64,000 bases of DNA, taken from Anodontia alba (taxonomy: Eukaryota > Mollusca > Bivalvia > Lucinida > Lucinidae). Under the pieces are notes generated by a model that was given only the letters and a program-made list of their open reading frames with translations, was not told where the DNA came from and ran no database searches. The stretch's first letter is position 1. Each line of letters begins with the position of its first letter. The stretch covers positions 37,702,591 through 37,766,590 of the forward strand of contig OZ024837.1 in assembly GCA_964016985.1 (NCBI GenBank), in the 5' to 3' direction. Shown here piece by piece: positions 11,011-21,866 of this stretch. Both the position numbers and the translations under genes were made by a program.

Positions 11011-11247
11011 GAATAAACGTCAAAAAGATTGCCTTTGGAAACAAAGAACATATTACAGATTTAGAAAATTGGAGTCTCGGTTTTATTGAGACTCTTCATA
11101 AGCAGTAATGAAGTTTGCAACACTGCTTACGTCCTCTAGCGTGTACATGAGCAGAACTCAATTTTCAAATGTATTATAGTGGGCACAATGATCCCAAAGG
11201 AAATGAAATGTAGTCTGCACTATGGTAAAGTACGGGAGCCTGGTTTT
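11011..11247 (+). repeat. R2 repeat, copy 4, younger than the arm duplication
   Basis: The mirrored site on the right (about 63195-63225, inverted) joins the flanking words directly and lacks this repeat. That shows the empty site and sets the R2 edges. The sequence matches the copies at 9068 and 9344. Confidence 0.75.
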
Positions 11248-11689
11248 CTTGAGTCATTATTAATGAAGATAATGTTGACTGGAAAAGAGTCAGTGTTGTA
11301 TATTTAATTAGAATTAAACAGAAACAAACTGATACTAGCGGCAGATAGGTACCTCGGGACTTCTGCGACATCAGATAAAGGTTTGATTACATGAACTGAC
11401 AATATAAGACACCTAATAGTGAAATAGTAAAGAGGTTAACAAGACAAATTAACGGAACATGCTTTCTGTGGTGCCCTTGTACTTCAGCATATAAATGTAA
11501 TTTGTATGTTATATCCTTTGTGATCAACACATACATTTGATATATTTGAATATACATGTTGTATATATATTTCCGAGGTTATAATTAACTCAGCATTAAA
11601 TGCTGAATGATGAGTAAAGCAAATTGAATTCCAAATAGATAAATTTTAAGGTGGACTTAAATACATGTACGTAAATAGTTTGTTTAAGT

Positions 11690-12345
11690 CAGGTTTCTGG
11701 GACGTCATCATTGAACGTAAATCGTGATCTTCACCTAGGCCAATGACCTGATTTGAAAATAATTTCACAGAAATGTTCCTTAGATGACCCTCTACCAAAT
11801 TATTAAAATGGTTTTGCTCCGCTGAACAAAATGGCCGCCAAAGCTAAAATAGAAGAACCTTTAAATGACATCACCTAGATCAATGGCCTGATTTCAAAAT
11901 ATGTTTTTACAAAAAATTTTCTTTGGTGACTGTACCACAATTGCAAAAATGGTTCCACTCCGCTGAACAAAATGGCCGCCAGATTAAATCTTACCACAAT
12001 TCTCTACCCAAATTGCTCAAATAGTTCCGCTCCACTGCACAAAATGGCCACCAGAGCTAAAAAATAGAATAAACTTCAAATGACATCTCCTCCGTAACTA
12101 TGGGCAGATTTCAACCAAAATGGATAGGATTGTTCGTTTGGAAGTCCTCTAGCAAAATTGCTCGAATCGTTTGGCTCCGCTGCACAAAATTTCCATCAGA
12201 GCTAAAAAAAGAAAATAAAACTGCAAACAACATATCCTCCGTAGCCACTGGTTGGATTTCAATCAAACTTGATAGGATTGTTCCTTGGGATGGTCTCAGG
12301 TGAGCGATTTTAGAGGCCGTGGCCTCTTGTTCATAGGCCATTGCA
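11690..12345 (+). repeat. Tandem array with hairpin tail
   Basis: Units of about 140 bp carry ACAAAATGGCCGCC-like words (near 11825, 11965, 12035 and 12185) and CTCCGCTGAACAAAATGG. The array ends in CTCAGGTGAGCGATTT and a hairpin GAGGCCGTGGCCTC before TTGTT. The layout resembles the array at 1450-2650: a tandem core, then a GGTGAGC word and a hairpin. It may be another Helitron/pearl-like element, but the terminal CTRR is not clear. Confidence 0.5.
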
Positions 12346-14071
12346 ATTAAAATGTGCTCAGAAGGGGAGAGTGTTGCAGGTTGACATCGGCCCTTCACTA
12401 TGCTTATGTCAAACTTCTTGGATAAGTAGTGACTAAGAAATTTAAGACAAAAGGGATTGCTCCTCCAGCACTCTAAATTGATATGACTATATATTATATG
12501 TTTTGAAAAGCCCAGGTCGATGTTAGCTTAGCTTTTCCCGAAGTGTACCAATAATCTAATTCTCAGTGCTTTACATAAATCAATGGTACTTTGATCGTAA
12601 AACAACTGAACAAGTTCTGTTCTCTTATGAAATTTCTAACATAAGGGACTATCGAATAATGCTCACTACGAGATTGTTAACTCAGGGATGGGATACCAAA
12701 GACCTAAACTGGTATCAGCACTCAAGTTCTATGGGAGGCGTAATGTCCTTGTCATTCCATACAGTGCGGCTCTTTGCAGACTTAATTCGCTTTTTCTTGT
12801 TTTTTGTTTTTGTCACAGCCTGGTCAACGGCGGATTCTCTGGGCCCGGACATTGGTTTCCGTGTATTCCTGGGTCTCTGTTCGGGCTTGTGGGCGTGCTG
12901 GACGAGGCATGCTTACCAAGTAATGCTTGCTTTCAATGAGCGCCTGAATACGTCCCATTTGTTTTAGGCCCAGGTCTGTCTGTTTGGACGTTAATTTTTC
13001 CTTTGTGTGTGTTTGCTCTGATATGTGCCTAAACACGAGTTTGGTATGTTGACCTCTTGTAACATACTCATATAACTAATGGAAAGATGGCCTTCACATT
13101 CAAGAAATTATCCGTAGCGGATTTGGCTCACTTTTCAGATTTATCATGATCCAATCAAATGTTTTCGCTCTTATGGATTTCTTTTACTTGGCGGGTACGT
13201 TCACCTTGTTTCGTGAATCATGATCGCAAATCGCTGAGGCTTTCGATTTGACGTCTCCTGGTGCTGCGCTTTACGGTCATGGCAGTCAATTAATAGTCCG
13301 AATGGGATATGCACTACTAGCTGATGGCATCTGCTCTTCACAATTCTTACTTCAAAATGTCGGTGTTCACTGTTGCGGAAGAAGTTGAAAATAGAAAGTT
13401 GTGCTCCTCAAGTATACTAATTGGTATGTTCTTTTACCATAATTGCAAAAACAATTATAAGAGACAAATTAAAATAACATTGCTAAGATTCGCACAGATG
13501 TAGTGTTATGACGTCACAAGAGGTGGGATCATACTTGTATATTTTTGCCTAATTAATATATATTAAATGTAACCATGACAATAACAAATAAAATCGCAGT
13601 CACTACAATTTGTAACTAACTTAAATCAAAATTGAAATAACCCAGAAATTCCGACGTTTATGTACTTGTATCTTCGATAAAACTAATAAGGGCACAGAAC
13701 TGTCCACTTCTGTGTCTTAATTAGTTGTAACGAAGATATAAGTAACACATACATTAAAAGTCCTGGGTAGTTTAAGGGTGAAAATCTAATCACAATAGTG
13801 ATATTTTAGACATTGACGTTGACATACTATTATATCGAAGTGCGGTGCGACATTATACGCCCCTCCTACATATAGAAAGGAAGGCAATGATCAGGAATCG
13901 ATACTGTTACCGAACACTTTCCGTTCAAGATATTAAACGGAAAGAATGACACACTTAAAGCAACGGCACTACAATTAAAACACTGAAAGAAGAAAGTCAA
14001 AAGGATAGTGTTGCAACAGCTGTAGCGTTTACAAAATTGGCTTTGGACGACGGGGACATGGGCTGGGTTAA
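12346..14071. other. Mostly left-arm duplication blocks; no gene called
   Basis: About 12370-13050, 13190-13560 and 13830-13875 match the right arm inverted. An open frame at 12566-12967 and its mirrored partner near 60634-60876 share stretches only because the DNA is duplicated. The frame is not kept between them, so no gene is called. Confidence 0.5.
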
Positions 14072-14240
14072 GTGAAAAAAAAAAAAAAAAAAAAAAAAAA
14101 CAACAACAAAAAAAACAAAAAAAACAACAACAACAAAAAAACCAAAAAAAAAAAAACCAAAAAAACCCCCAAAAAACAACAACAAAAAAACAACAACAAC
14201 AACAAAAAACAAACAAACAAACAAACAAAAAAACAACAAT
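14072..14240. repeat. A-rich (CAA)n-type low-complexity tract
   Basis: Long A runs interspersed with C, including CAACAACAA and AAACAAACAAAC. Open frames across it are artefacts of composition. Confidence 0.9.
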
Positions 14241-14454
14241 ATAGCAGCCTCAGATAGGTCGAGTCTGTTTGATTAACACACTCCAGTGAAAAGGCATAGC
14301 AAATTTAAAATTAAATGCAAACGAATACAATAAAATTAGTTAATCTTTAAAAAAAAACAAAAGATAGGAATTATCTGATCTCCATCATTGTTTAGCATAT
14401 ATATTTAATTTATATTAGGTACTTCTGTTTCGTTTTCATAGTATATATAGAGAA

Positions 14455-14590
14455 TATTCAAATGTTTGGAGTGAATATGACTTTTATTTCATCGAGTGAA
14501 GGGAAAAAATGTATATTTCATGAGTGCCGAAGGTTTCATTTCACGAGATGAAATAAAAGTCATATTCACGACAAACATTTGAATTTTCTT
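14455..14590. repeat. Foldback element
   Basis: Arms of about 40-45 bp (14459-14500 and 14538-14583) are inverted copies that share GAATATGACTTTTATTTCAT and its complement, with a loop of about 38 bp. The outer flanks continue to pair weakly. It is consistent with a small palindromic MITE. Confidence 0.65.
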
Positions 14591-15021
14591 TTTATTATAT
14601 ACATCACGTTCGATAGAAGAGATGCAAATCTTGCATTTGCAAGGGGAAGTCTGACACGCAATTTTGTCCCTTGGTGGTGACATATAAGAACCACATAACA
14701 GCGGGAAACCTACTTCCGAAAGAAAATAGTCCCCGAAATATTTCAGCCTTAAAGCGTCTTTTTAACGGATATGAGCAATAAAATCAACTGTATTTAGTTC
14801 AATTTAATAAAACAAGAAACATTTTAGGTATTGAACATGAATTTAGGTATTGAACATGCTTCTCTTTGATCATTAAAGTAAATAAGAAAACAAGTAGTTC
14901 CAGATCTTATAATTTTCACTGCTCAGAGGAGTGAAAATATAAGTTTTATATTTTCACTAGTGAAAATATAACTTTTTCGAAATATGCATTTTATTTCATT
15001 AATAATTCTCTATATTTCATT
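14591..15021. other. No gene seen; small hairpins
   Basis: AT-rich. A short hairpin at about 14930-14965 pairs GTGAAAATATAA with its complement. No exon or RNA gene recognised. Confidence 0.45.
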
Positions 15022-15022
15022 T

Positions 15023-15094
<72 letters not shown>

Positions 15095-15115
15095 ATATAT
15101 ATATATTACTTTTTT
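15022..15115. repeat. (TA)n microsatellite
   Basis: Nearly uninterrupted alternating T and A. Confidence 0.95.
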
Positions 15116-15429
15116 TCTTTATTTCAGGAATTGAAGCTGTAGAAAATTCGGAAGGAACAATATCTTCGCCCAAACTCTATTTCTATCGAATACAAATAAC
15201 ATGATTAATTAAGAAAAAAATTAATTTCCTTGATTTTACCACACAGCTTCAGACACCAAAGTAAAAGACTGGTCAGTTCAATTTTAATGCACTAAATTTA
15301 TTATGCTGTTTCACCATAAGTTCCATTCCACATGAATATGCCTCAGTACTTTTGCAGATACGGTTAACGTATGGATTTTCTATGTTCTATGTACGATTCT
15401 AACACCCCTACACGTGTTGTTCCTTCTTT

Positions 15430-16081
15430 GTCTTTACATTTCTAGCCGTGCTTTATCTAAGGTATTTGAGCACAGGAATTTCGTCGCGCGCTATCAACGA
15501 GAAACCAATCATATTACTGTTGCGAAAGTTGCGCCCCTGGTAACTATTGACGCTAGCTTACAATATTTGCCGAAACATTCATATACATAATAAATATTAT
15601 GTATTAAGACAGAACATGATCTATGAGCATTGCAGTTCTTTGACTTTTTTTACCTGATAAGTTCCTGTTCAGGTTATACCATTTAACCACATTCGTTTTA
15701 CTTCTTGTTTCAATCGTGTATTTGTTGACATGCGCGAAAAAAACGTCAGTTAGCATTCTTATTTTGCTGTTTTATATCTGTCCTTCTTAAGTCCATCGCG
15801 GCACTCTAATTTCATACGTTTTGCAATTCTTTCATGAACACAGGATACAAGTTTTTATTATATTTTACATCGATATTCTAATCTACAGCGTCAGCTGATT
15901 TGCTGAAGTTATCCGCCGTTTTGAATATTCGTCATCGAACCTTGTAACTACGTAACCGTGTGACGTAATGTTTAAGAGGTATTGTCTACTACCAAAGGGG
16001 AAGTTAGGTAATAAAAATAATAATAAAAATAAATAAAAAGAAATACCATGTAAGCAAATTCGCTCAGTAAGGGGTGTTAGA
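15430..16081. other. No gene seen
   Basis: AT-rich. Around 15445-15475 there is a half copy of the arm of the foldback element at 16082-16254 (word CGTGCTTTATCTAAGG). Otherwise unassigned. Confidence 0.45.
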
Positions 16082-16254
16082 AAAGAAATAACTTATTCCG
16101 AACCGTGTTCAACTGCCCCAGATAAAGCACAGTTGATTTTGGGTTGTACCCATTTGCGCACTCGCTCACTCGTGCTCAAATGGGTACAACCCAAACTCAA
16201 CTGTGCTTTATCTTAGGCATTTGATCACGTATCGGAATAAATTATTTCTTAATT
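16082..16254. mobile_element. Palindromic foldback element, about 170 bp
   Basis: Two arms of about 70 bp pair almost throughout. Shared words are AAGAAATAA, TTATTCCG, GATAAAGCACAGTTGA and GGGTTGTACCCATTTG, with a short loop near 16165. No coding capacity. The size and structure fit a hairpin MITE. Confidence 0.7.
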
Positions 16255-16299
16255 AGAGAACGTTGTAAGTAAACAAGCTTGTAAGGAGCTACTTACAAG

Positions 16300-16369
16300 G
16301 GCAGGCCAGACAAAGACCTCTTTGTGAAAAGTGAGACTAAATTCGTGCATCAAAAACTGAATATTTTTC

Positions 16370-16400
<31 letters not shown>

Positions 16401-16885
16401 GACCACTCGAAAATAAGACCACTCCGCTATAAAGACGAGCTTTTGCTAGTCCTAAAGTTTGTTTTCTTGGTATTCTATGTAGCTTCAGATAAAAAAAGGA
16501 TAATCCGCATAACATTATTCTTATTTCTTCACAAAAAGTTTCTTGTTGGTACTCATTTGAAGCGCCTTGGCGAGGGCTTCTAATGAGTACCCACAACACG
16601 TTTTCTTTGGAGAAATAATTAAGAACATATCAGTACTGTCTGGTTGCAAAAAAAGCACCTTATCTCGAGCATTGTTCTACATTCAATATTTAGACCGTCC
16701 CGCTAAAGGCAATTCCAAAGGTGGACTAAATAGCAGAATTTAATATATTATCAAATCATGTATTTCAGTGTTATGGATAGTATTAGAATATCAGTACTTT
16801 GAAATTTTGAAATACTGAAAAACAAAACAAAAAAAAAACAAAAAAAAAAACAAAAAAAAAAAAAAGAAAAAACAACAACAACAAG

Positions 16886-16933
<48 letters not shown>

Positions 16934-17035
16934 ACACAACAAAAAACAACAACACTGACTTACATATCATGTTCTGTCTACTCGGAGTCAGTCTTTTAGT
17001 AGGCCGCAAAAAACATAACACAATAGCTTATCTCA
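16300..17035 (+). mobile_element. Hairpin-core element with A-rich tracts (mirror of 53930-54560)
   Basis: It contains a central inverted repeat (about 16545-16602) built on GTACTCATTTGAAGCGCC and its complement. It also has an A-run at 16372-16397 and an A-rich tract at 16815-16932. The same parts in reversed order occur on the right at 53930-54560, where the long A-rich tract sits at the other position. Open frames through the A-rich DNA are artefacts. It either belongs to the duplicated arm or is a dispersed element present in both. Confidence 0.65.
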
Positions 17036-17438
17036 ATAAACGCACCTTCCGTTGGAAAAAGTGTCTTGCTATATTGTGAACCCTAATCACTGTATCTCAT
17101 TGACCGGCGCGCGAGTCGCGCCGGTCTCTTAATATAGCTTTGGATTTTTACATATGGGAGCATGTTCGATTAGCTCACTAAGGATTTTTTGTATTTGCCG
17201 GGATCGTCGGTTTGTGACGATCCCCGAAAATATAAAAACATCTTATTACAAACTGTGTTGTAAACAGATTAATGTCTATTTTATTTTCATTTCAATCAAG
17301 AAGTTTCATAAAGCTTAATAAAAACAAACATTAACTCTTTCGGAGCCAAATTTCAGACGACATTGTCGTCTGCTTTTCTTTCTTAAACAAACTATCGTTG
17401 AAAAGACGTTTATACGTAAAGTTGAAAGACGGAATGTC
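17036..17438. other. No gene; two short GC-rich hairpins
   Basis: Hairpins at about 17102-17128 (GACCGGCGCG paired with CGCGCCGGTC) and 17197-17226 (GGGATCGTC paired with GACGATCCC). A third small one lies near 17355-17375 (CAGACGACATTGTCGTCTG). Function unknown. Confidence 0.5.
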
Positions 17439-17500
17439 AAACAGCGTAGATCCAGATGAGACGGCTCATATGAGCCGTCTCATCTGGATCTATGCTGTTT
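17439..17500. repeat. 62-nt near-perfect palindrome
   Basis: 31-base arms meet at CATATG and have one mismatch. The arm contains GTAGATCCAGATGAGACGG. Related but less perfect palindromes with GATCAGG...TCTACACTGTTTG words occur at about 18695-18760, 19556-19612, 23561-23634 and 29226-29330. Confidence 0.9.
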
Positions 17501-18066
17501 GCAAAAGCCTATTATTATCGCCTGTGGCAGTGAAAGTTAAAAAAAGTCACACAATTAAGATTTTACCTGTTACATTGAAATTTTATTAAACTTTAGTGTA
17601 CCCTTGTCCCATATCTCTATGTAACCATGAACAAAATTTGCGCCGGTACTTAGACGTTTACGTCTAAATATTTTGTTTTGTTCCTTTAATATGCACGAAA
17701 CATAATAAATTTGTCTTGTCTCCTTTAATATGCAAAAAACATAAATAAAATTACGTAAATGAAATGTAAATATGATGAGTGAAAGCAGGATTAGCAAACG
17801 TGAAAAAAGACCCTTAAGCCATATGCGACAGGGAATGAGCAGGTAAACCTGCGCATCCGTGCACTCTGATCGGGACATTCCCTGTTCTACAACATTCATT
17901 TATTATGTAAGGGGACAGTGAATGCGAAGACTGATCAGGGTCTGTGTTTACCCACAAATTGCATAAGTGCCAGTTTAGTGCACGTCATATTAATTATTTC
18001 TTGTGATAAAGATTCACTTGATGAATTTTCGAACATTTTGTCATCTTAACAAATCATTGAAAGACG
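17501..18066. other. No gene seen
   Basis: AT-rich. The open frame at 17570-17899 (minus) has no domain or splice support. Confidence 0.4.
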
Positions 18067-18068
18067 TA

Positions 18069-18428
18069 CAGTCGAACCTGAGTGGCCCGAACACCGATGG
18101 CTCGTTTACCACGGCTAATTTGAACTCGTTTTTGAGTCCCCTCGAAAGTCTTCCGATTGCCCAAGAAAACAAATACTCCGGGATTTTTTTTTTTTAATTT
18201 ATCATGAAATTATATGTTATGTGTACTCATTAGAATCGCCTCATTGAGGCGATTCTAATGAGTAGATACAACATGTCATTATTGTATAGAAAATTGAAAA
18301 GACATCCCTAAATTATCGCCATTTGCTCCCTGACCCGGCACCATGATTAACTCTCAGTGGCCCGAGCTACACATGGTCGAACAATTTTCCATGGTCACAA
18401 AGTTGTTCGAGCCATTGTAGTTTGACAG
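18069..18428 (+). mobile_element. Tc1/pogo-type MITE with internal hairpin insertion
   Basis: The left end is TA then CAGTCGAACCTGAGTGGCCC. The right end reads inward, after TA, as CTGTCAAACTACAATGGCTC, giving imperfect terminal inverted repeats with TA target sites. Inside, about 18200-18285 is a hairpin with the core TAGAATCGCCTCA, related to the shared hairpin core found elsewhere. No transposase remains. Confidence 0.55.
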
Positions 18429-18992
18429 TACGAAACTACAGGCAAATAGACCGTTGGTAAAAATTGGTAAAAGTTGAATAAGTTGAACAGACATGGTTCT
18501 TGTGCCAGAGGTTATATGAAGGAGTGCGCATCGCCTGGTTAGACAAAGAAAACAACAACAAAAAACAAACAAACAACAACAACAACAACAACAAAAAACA
18601 GATTTATCAGGGGCGGATCCACGAGGATTTCTGGGGGGGAATTTAATCATATTACCGTACTTACTCTATGCATTTGGACAGAAAGGCCTGAGAAAACTGT
18701 GTGGACCTAGATCAGAACGCGGATTCTGATCAGGGTCTGCACTGTTGGCCGCTCACCCATCAATTTTACACACCATTCATAGGTATTAAAATTGACGCGT
18801 TGAAGAGAAGTATAGGGTAAAATATCCCATTTTTATCAAATTTATCCAAAACTTCCCAGTGACATGAAAATGAATTTTCGATTCAAAAAGGGGTTCGACT
18901 GAAATTTTGAGTCAAAAGTGGGTTCGACTGAACCCCACGAACCCCCTCTGAGTCCCACCTGCTCATTGCGGTTGTATTATCATAAACCTGTA
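18429..18992. other. No gene; CAA tract and a GATC-type palindrome
   Basis: A (CAA)n run lies near 18552-18598. A palindrome-like pair, GATCAGAACGC and TCTGATCAGGGTCTGCACTG, lies near 18700-18760. Nothing coding recognised. Confidence 0.45.
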
Positions 18993-19160
18993 TAGGGGAT
19001 TTCTATCACTGCACATAGGCCCTCCACCTAACGTCCGATCCAAAGGACGGTGCCCTTTATTAACATCATCCGAGCGGGGATCGAACCCGGGACTTCTATC
19101 ACAAGAGACCAGTGCATTAACCACTTGCGTTGCCATGCTCTTAGTTGCATATCTAGTCAA
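18993..19160 (-). repeat. tRNA-derived SINE-like fragment
   Basis: The minus strand reads an A-box-like AAGTGGTTAATGC and a B-box-like GGGTTCGATCC, about 35 bp apart, inside a partial tRNA fold (about 19140 down to 19068). A non-tRNA body with GTCCGATCC and GGCCC words follows. Different from the other SINE family in this window. The acceptor stem does not close, so it is not called a functional tRNA. Confidence 0.5.
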
Positions 19161-20072
19161 GGTACATGTAATTTACACAAAGTAAGGTAGTCCCATATGT
19201 TGTAAATGGGACGGTTGTACAGTCGATATATGTATCAAAACATTCTTGTTGTAAATTTTCTGAGTACGGACACAGGGAATTCCAGACTCTGCTAAAAATC
19301 AAGAAGTCGAAATTGAAGTATAGAAAAAACTTTTATCAAACAGGTAAAATTTGGTTTCACTAACAGCAATGTAATTTGGTGACAATATGATTTCCTCTCA
19401 ATGATTTTTAAACTGAAGACTTTGTTGCCTTTGATATTGATGATAGTAATCATGGTTTTTGTATGGATTGTTTGTTGTCGGCCTGGTTCTGTCCATCTGT
19501 AAAAAAAAAAAAAAAAAAAAAAAAATTCCATTTATGCCTAGCATTCCACAAGGGACATTGGAAAACACTGTTGACCCAGATCTGACGCCGCGTAAACTGT
19601 TCTGGTTCTACACTATTTTCATTAAATACAGTAATGTCTATCAAATAAGATACTTACAGTACTAACCAGACAACCCTTTTCCTGGAAATGGACCAGTTCA
19701 AGGAGTTGTGACCGAAGAGTCTACATGGCATAAATGGGCTAATTAAACACTATTTCGTTCAGGTATCATTTATATGCATGTTAACATATTTAGACGCAAG
19801 TTAAATGATCAGAAACTCGTAGTTTTGTTTAGATCGTTTCCTAATAGCAACATATAGTAAAGAATAAATGAATGCGAACTTTTTTATTCAGACGTCAAGT
19901 TTAAAATTCACATCCGCTGACCAAATAAGCTAAACAAATTTTAAGCATAAACATATCATTTCAAATACATTTGGATCACAGATATGTAGATCTAAATTGT
20001 GCAAAATATAAGTAAGGATATCCAAGGTATGCCACAATAACGAAACAAAGACTTCCCGAGGCACCTGATATC
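19161..20072. other. No gene; poly(A) at 19500-19525
   Basis: AT-rich, with one A run. A GATC-family fragment lies near 19556-19612. No gene recognised. Confidence 0.45.
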
Positions 20073-20106
20073 ACAAAAACGTAGCTCTATAATTTGATCC
20101 CCTTAA

Positions 20107-20756
20107 AGGCTCCATATTCCTCAAAAATAGACATTTTATTATCCAAGAAAGGTTTAATAAATTGATATACGGTATTAATGCAGTCATAAAATGTTGCACC
20201 TGACAGCCTGTAAAGTTACAGTTAGTCTCTCATTCTTGAAATGAAATGATTTTTTACCGTATCTCTGAATTAATGTTGCCAACATTAATTCAGAGACACG
20301 ATAAAAACATCATTTCATGTTTGATCCAGTTCAAAAATGAGAGATTAACTGAAATTTTACAGGCTGTCAGATGTCACATTTTATGATCGTATTAAAAAAA
20401 AGGTAAGAGAAAAGCCCAGGGAGTGCCACAATTACAAACCGCAGCCCTTTCCAGACCCCAAGAGGAAGAGGAAACCGACAAACCTAAACAAGCACAAACC
20501 GAACAAACGTACGAAAAGCACTAAGATTAGCTCTCTTCCCCAAGCGAGGTAATCGCAATACTAAAAGGACTAAAAAACACAAGAACAAAATGACACACGG
20601 AAAGACATACAGCAAATCGCCTCGTAGAATAATCCACAAAGCAACAAAGAGTAAGACTAACACCGGGACCACCGCCTTAGAACGGTAAATACTATACATC
20701 AATTTATTAAACCTTTCTTGGATAAAAAATGTCTATTTTTGAGGAATATGGAACCT
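20107..20756. mobile_element. TTAA-flanked foldback element
   Basis: Target duplication TTAA at 20103-20106 and 20757-20760. Ends AGGCTCCATATTCCTCAAAA and, inverted, AGGTTCCATATTCCTCAAAA. The arms pair over almost the whole element (for example 20199-20290 with 20291-20384) around a centre near 20280 (AATGTTGCCAACATT). The right arm is interrupted by an R1 copy. TTAA targeting is known for piggyBac-type and some other DNA transposons. No transposase remains, so the family is inferred. Confidence 0.78.
20393..20698 (+). repeat. R1 repeat nested in the foldback element
   Basis: Matches R1 at 196-535. It interrupts an arm that is continuous on the other side of the palindrome, so it is the youngest of three nested layers. 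Confidence 0.8.
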
Positions 20757-21090
20757 TTAAACCCCACTTTTATATAGTAAAACTGGAGTTTACAGGGGTA
20801 TACATTATTTTTCTTATTTCTGCACAAAAACACAGACTCTTGGTATTCGTAAGCGAGGCGGTTCTAACGATTTCCCACAATCTATCTAGGGCAAAAATAT
20901 GAAAAGTATCAGAGCTTTTATCTAAAAACCTTCAGTTTTTGGTCTTGAAAATTTTAACATATTTGAATAGGCGTGTTTTTGTAATGAGAAGGAGGAATGA
21001 ATGAGGCACAGATACGTAATGACAAAACGAATGGCACATATAAAACCACCGACGACCAAACAAAGAACAAAATTTGTTTTAAATATATCT

Positions 21091-21399
21091 TGTTTGTTTA
21101 TGTTGAGGTTTTACGGCCCAGTCAACCCAATGGGGTCATATCGACCGCGGTAAGTTTACCTAACCACACATTTCCTGGGCAGGCCTAGTCCTCTAAGCGG
21201 TTAACCAGTGTTGTGCACATTCTTTCGCCAGAAACTGACAATGCCCTTCTTGAATCAGCGGGAAGGGAGAGAATGACCGTAGAAAATATTTCATGATCAA
21301 TTTTCACGACAGAATGTTGCCGACCTCGGCGGGGGTTGCACCCGCGACCTCTTGGTCTCGTGTCGGACGGCGCATCCAACTGAGCCACCGAGGCCGGCA
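21091..21399 (-). mobile_element. tRNA-derived SINE, complete, 14-bp TSD
   Basis: Same family as 2962-3410. The tRNA-like head is at about 21398-21317 (minus), with A- and B-box-like words. Body to about 21102. Perfect 14-bp duplications TTTTAAATATATCT at 21077-21090 and 21400-21413 flank it. Recent or well-preserved insertion, non-coding. Confidence 0.92.
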
Positions 21400-21531
21400 T
21401 TTTAAATATATCTAATGAGACCCAAAGATATAAGATTATATATAAAATATGAAAGTACCTTATATAGTCCTGGTCTACCTGTATTCAGGAGTAACAAGAA
21501 GCAAGACATAATATAAATACCTCTTATACAG

Positions 21532-21535
<4 letters not shown>

Positions 21536-21610
<75 letters not shown>

Positions 21611-21735
21611 TATATATATATATATATTCAACTGTATAAGAGTATATATATATATATATTCAACTGTATAAGAGTATATATATATATATATTCAACTGTA
21701 TAAGAGTATATATATATATATATATATATTTCACT
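21536..21735. repeat. (TA)n with tandem 35-bp unit
   Basis: A long TA run, then about three copies of TATATATATTCAACTGTATAAGAG-type units. The same TTCAACTGTA word also precedes the array. Confidence 0.85.
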
Positions 21736-21767
21736 GTTATCTCAAATATTTAGTTTTGTTCGCTATA

Positions 21768-21866
21768 TGAGCCACCGAGGCCGGCATTTTAAAAGATATC
21801 TAATGAGACCAAAAGACATAAGATTATATATAAAATATGAAAGTACCTTATATAGTCCTGGTCTAT
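21768..21866 (-). repeat. Duplicate of the SINE end and its flank
   Basis: Repeats about 21380-21475 in direct orientation: the last bases of the SINE head, the TSD and about 70 bp of flanking DNA (word TATAAAATATGAAAGTACC). This shows a local duplication after the SINE inserted. Confidence 0.8.

Larger units (their letters stand above)
20073..20982 (+). mobile_element. Hairpin MITE family M1, copy A, split by a nested insertion
   Basis: The ends read ACAAAAACG...TATAATTTGATCCCC on the left and TTTGAATAGGCGTGTTTTTGT on the right. They match the M1 copies at 32629, 34470 and 61238, whose ends are ACGAAAACACGCCTAT inverted repeats. The sequence is broken at CCCCTTAAA / TTTAAACCCC by the TTAA-flanked foldback element at 20107-20756. 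The shared hairpin is only half kept (about 20848-20875). Confidence 0.75.

Noticed and set aside
12566..12967. Open frame of 133 codons with partial likeness to a frame at 60634-60876 on the other strand
   Set aside because: The likeness comes from the inverted DNA duplication. The frame shifts between the two copies and there is no domain or splice context.
13866..14257. Long frames rich in Phe/Val/Cys or Lys/Asn
   Set aside because: They are translations of A-rich low-complexity DNA (same for 16751-17021, 45710-46074, 46742-46993 and 54235-54513).
15022..15173. Ile-Tyr repeat frames
   Set aside because: Translation of a (TA)n microsatellite; same at 21402-21611 and 32119-32358.
19068..19140. 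Possible tRNA gene with A- and B-box words
   Set aside because: The acceptor stem does not close and the body continues as a repeat; kept only as a SINE-like fragment.
21317..21398. Possible tRNA gene on the minus strand
   Set aside because: The tRNA-like fold is the head of a SINE with TSDs and a conserved body. The same head recurs at four more SINE copies.
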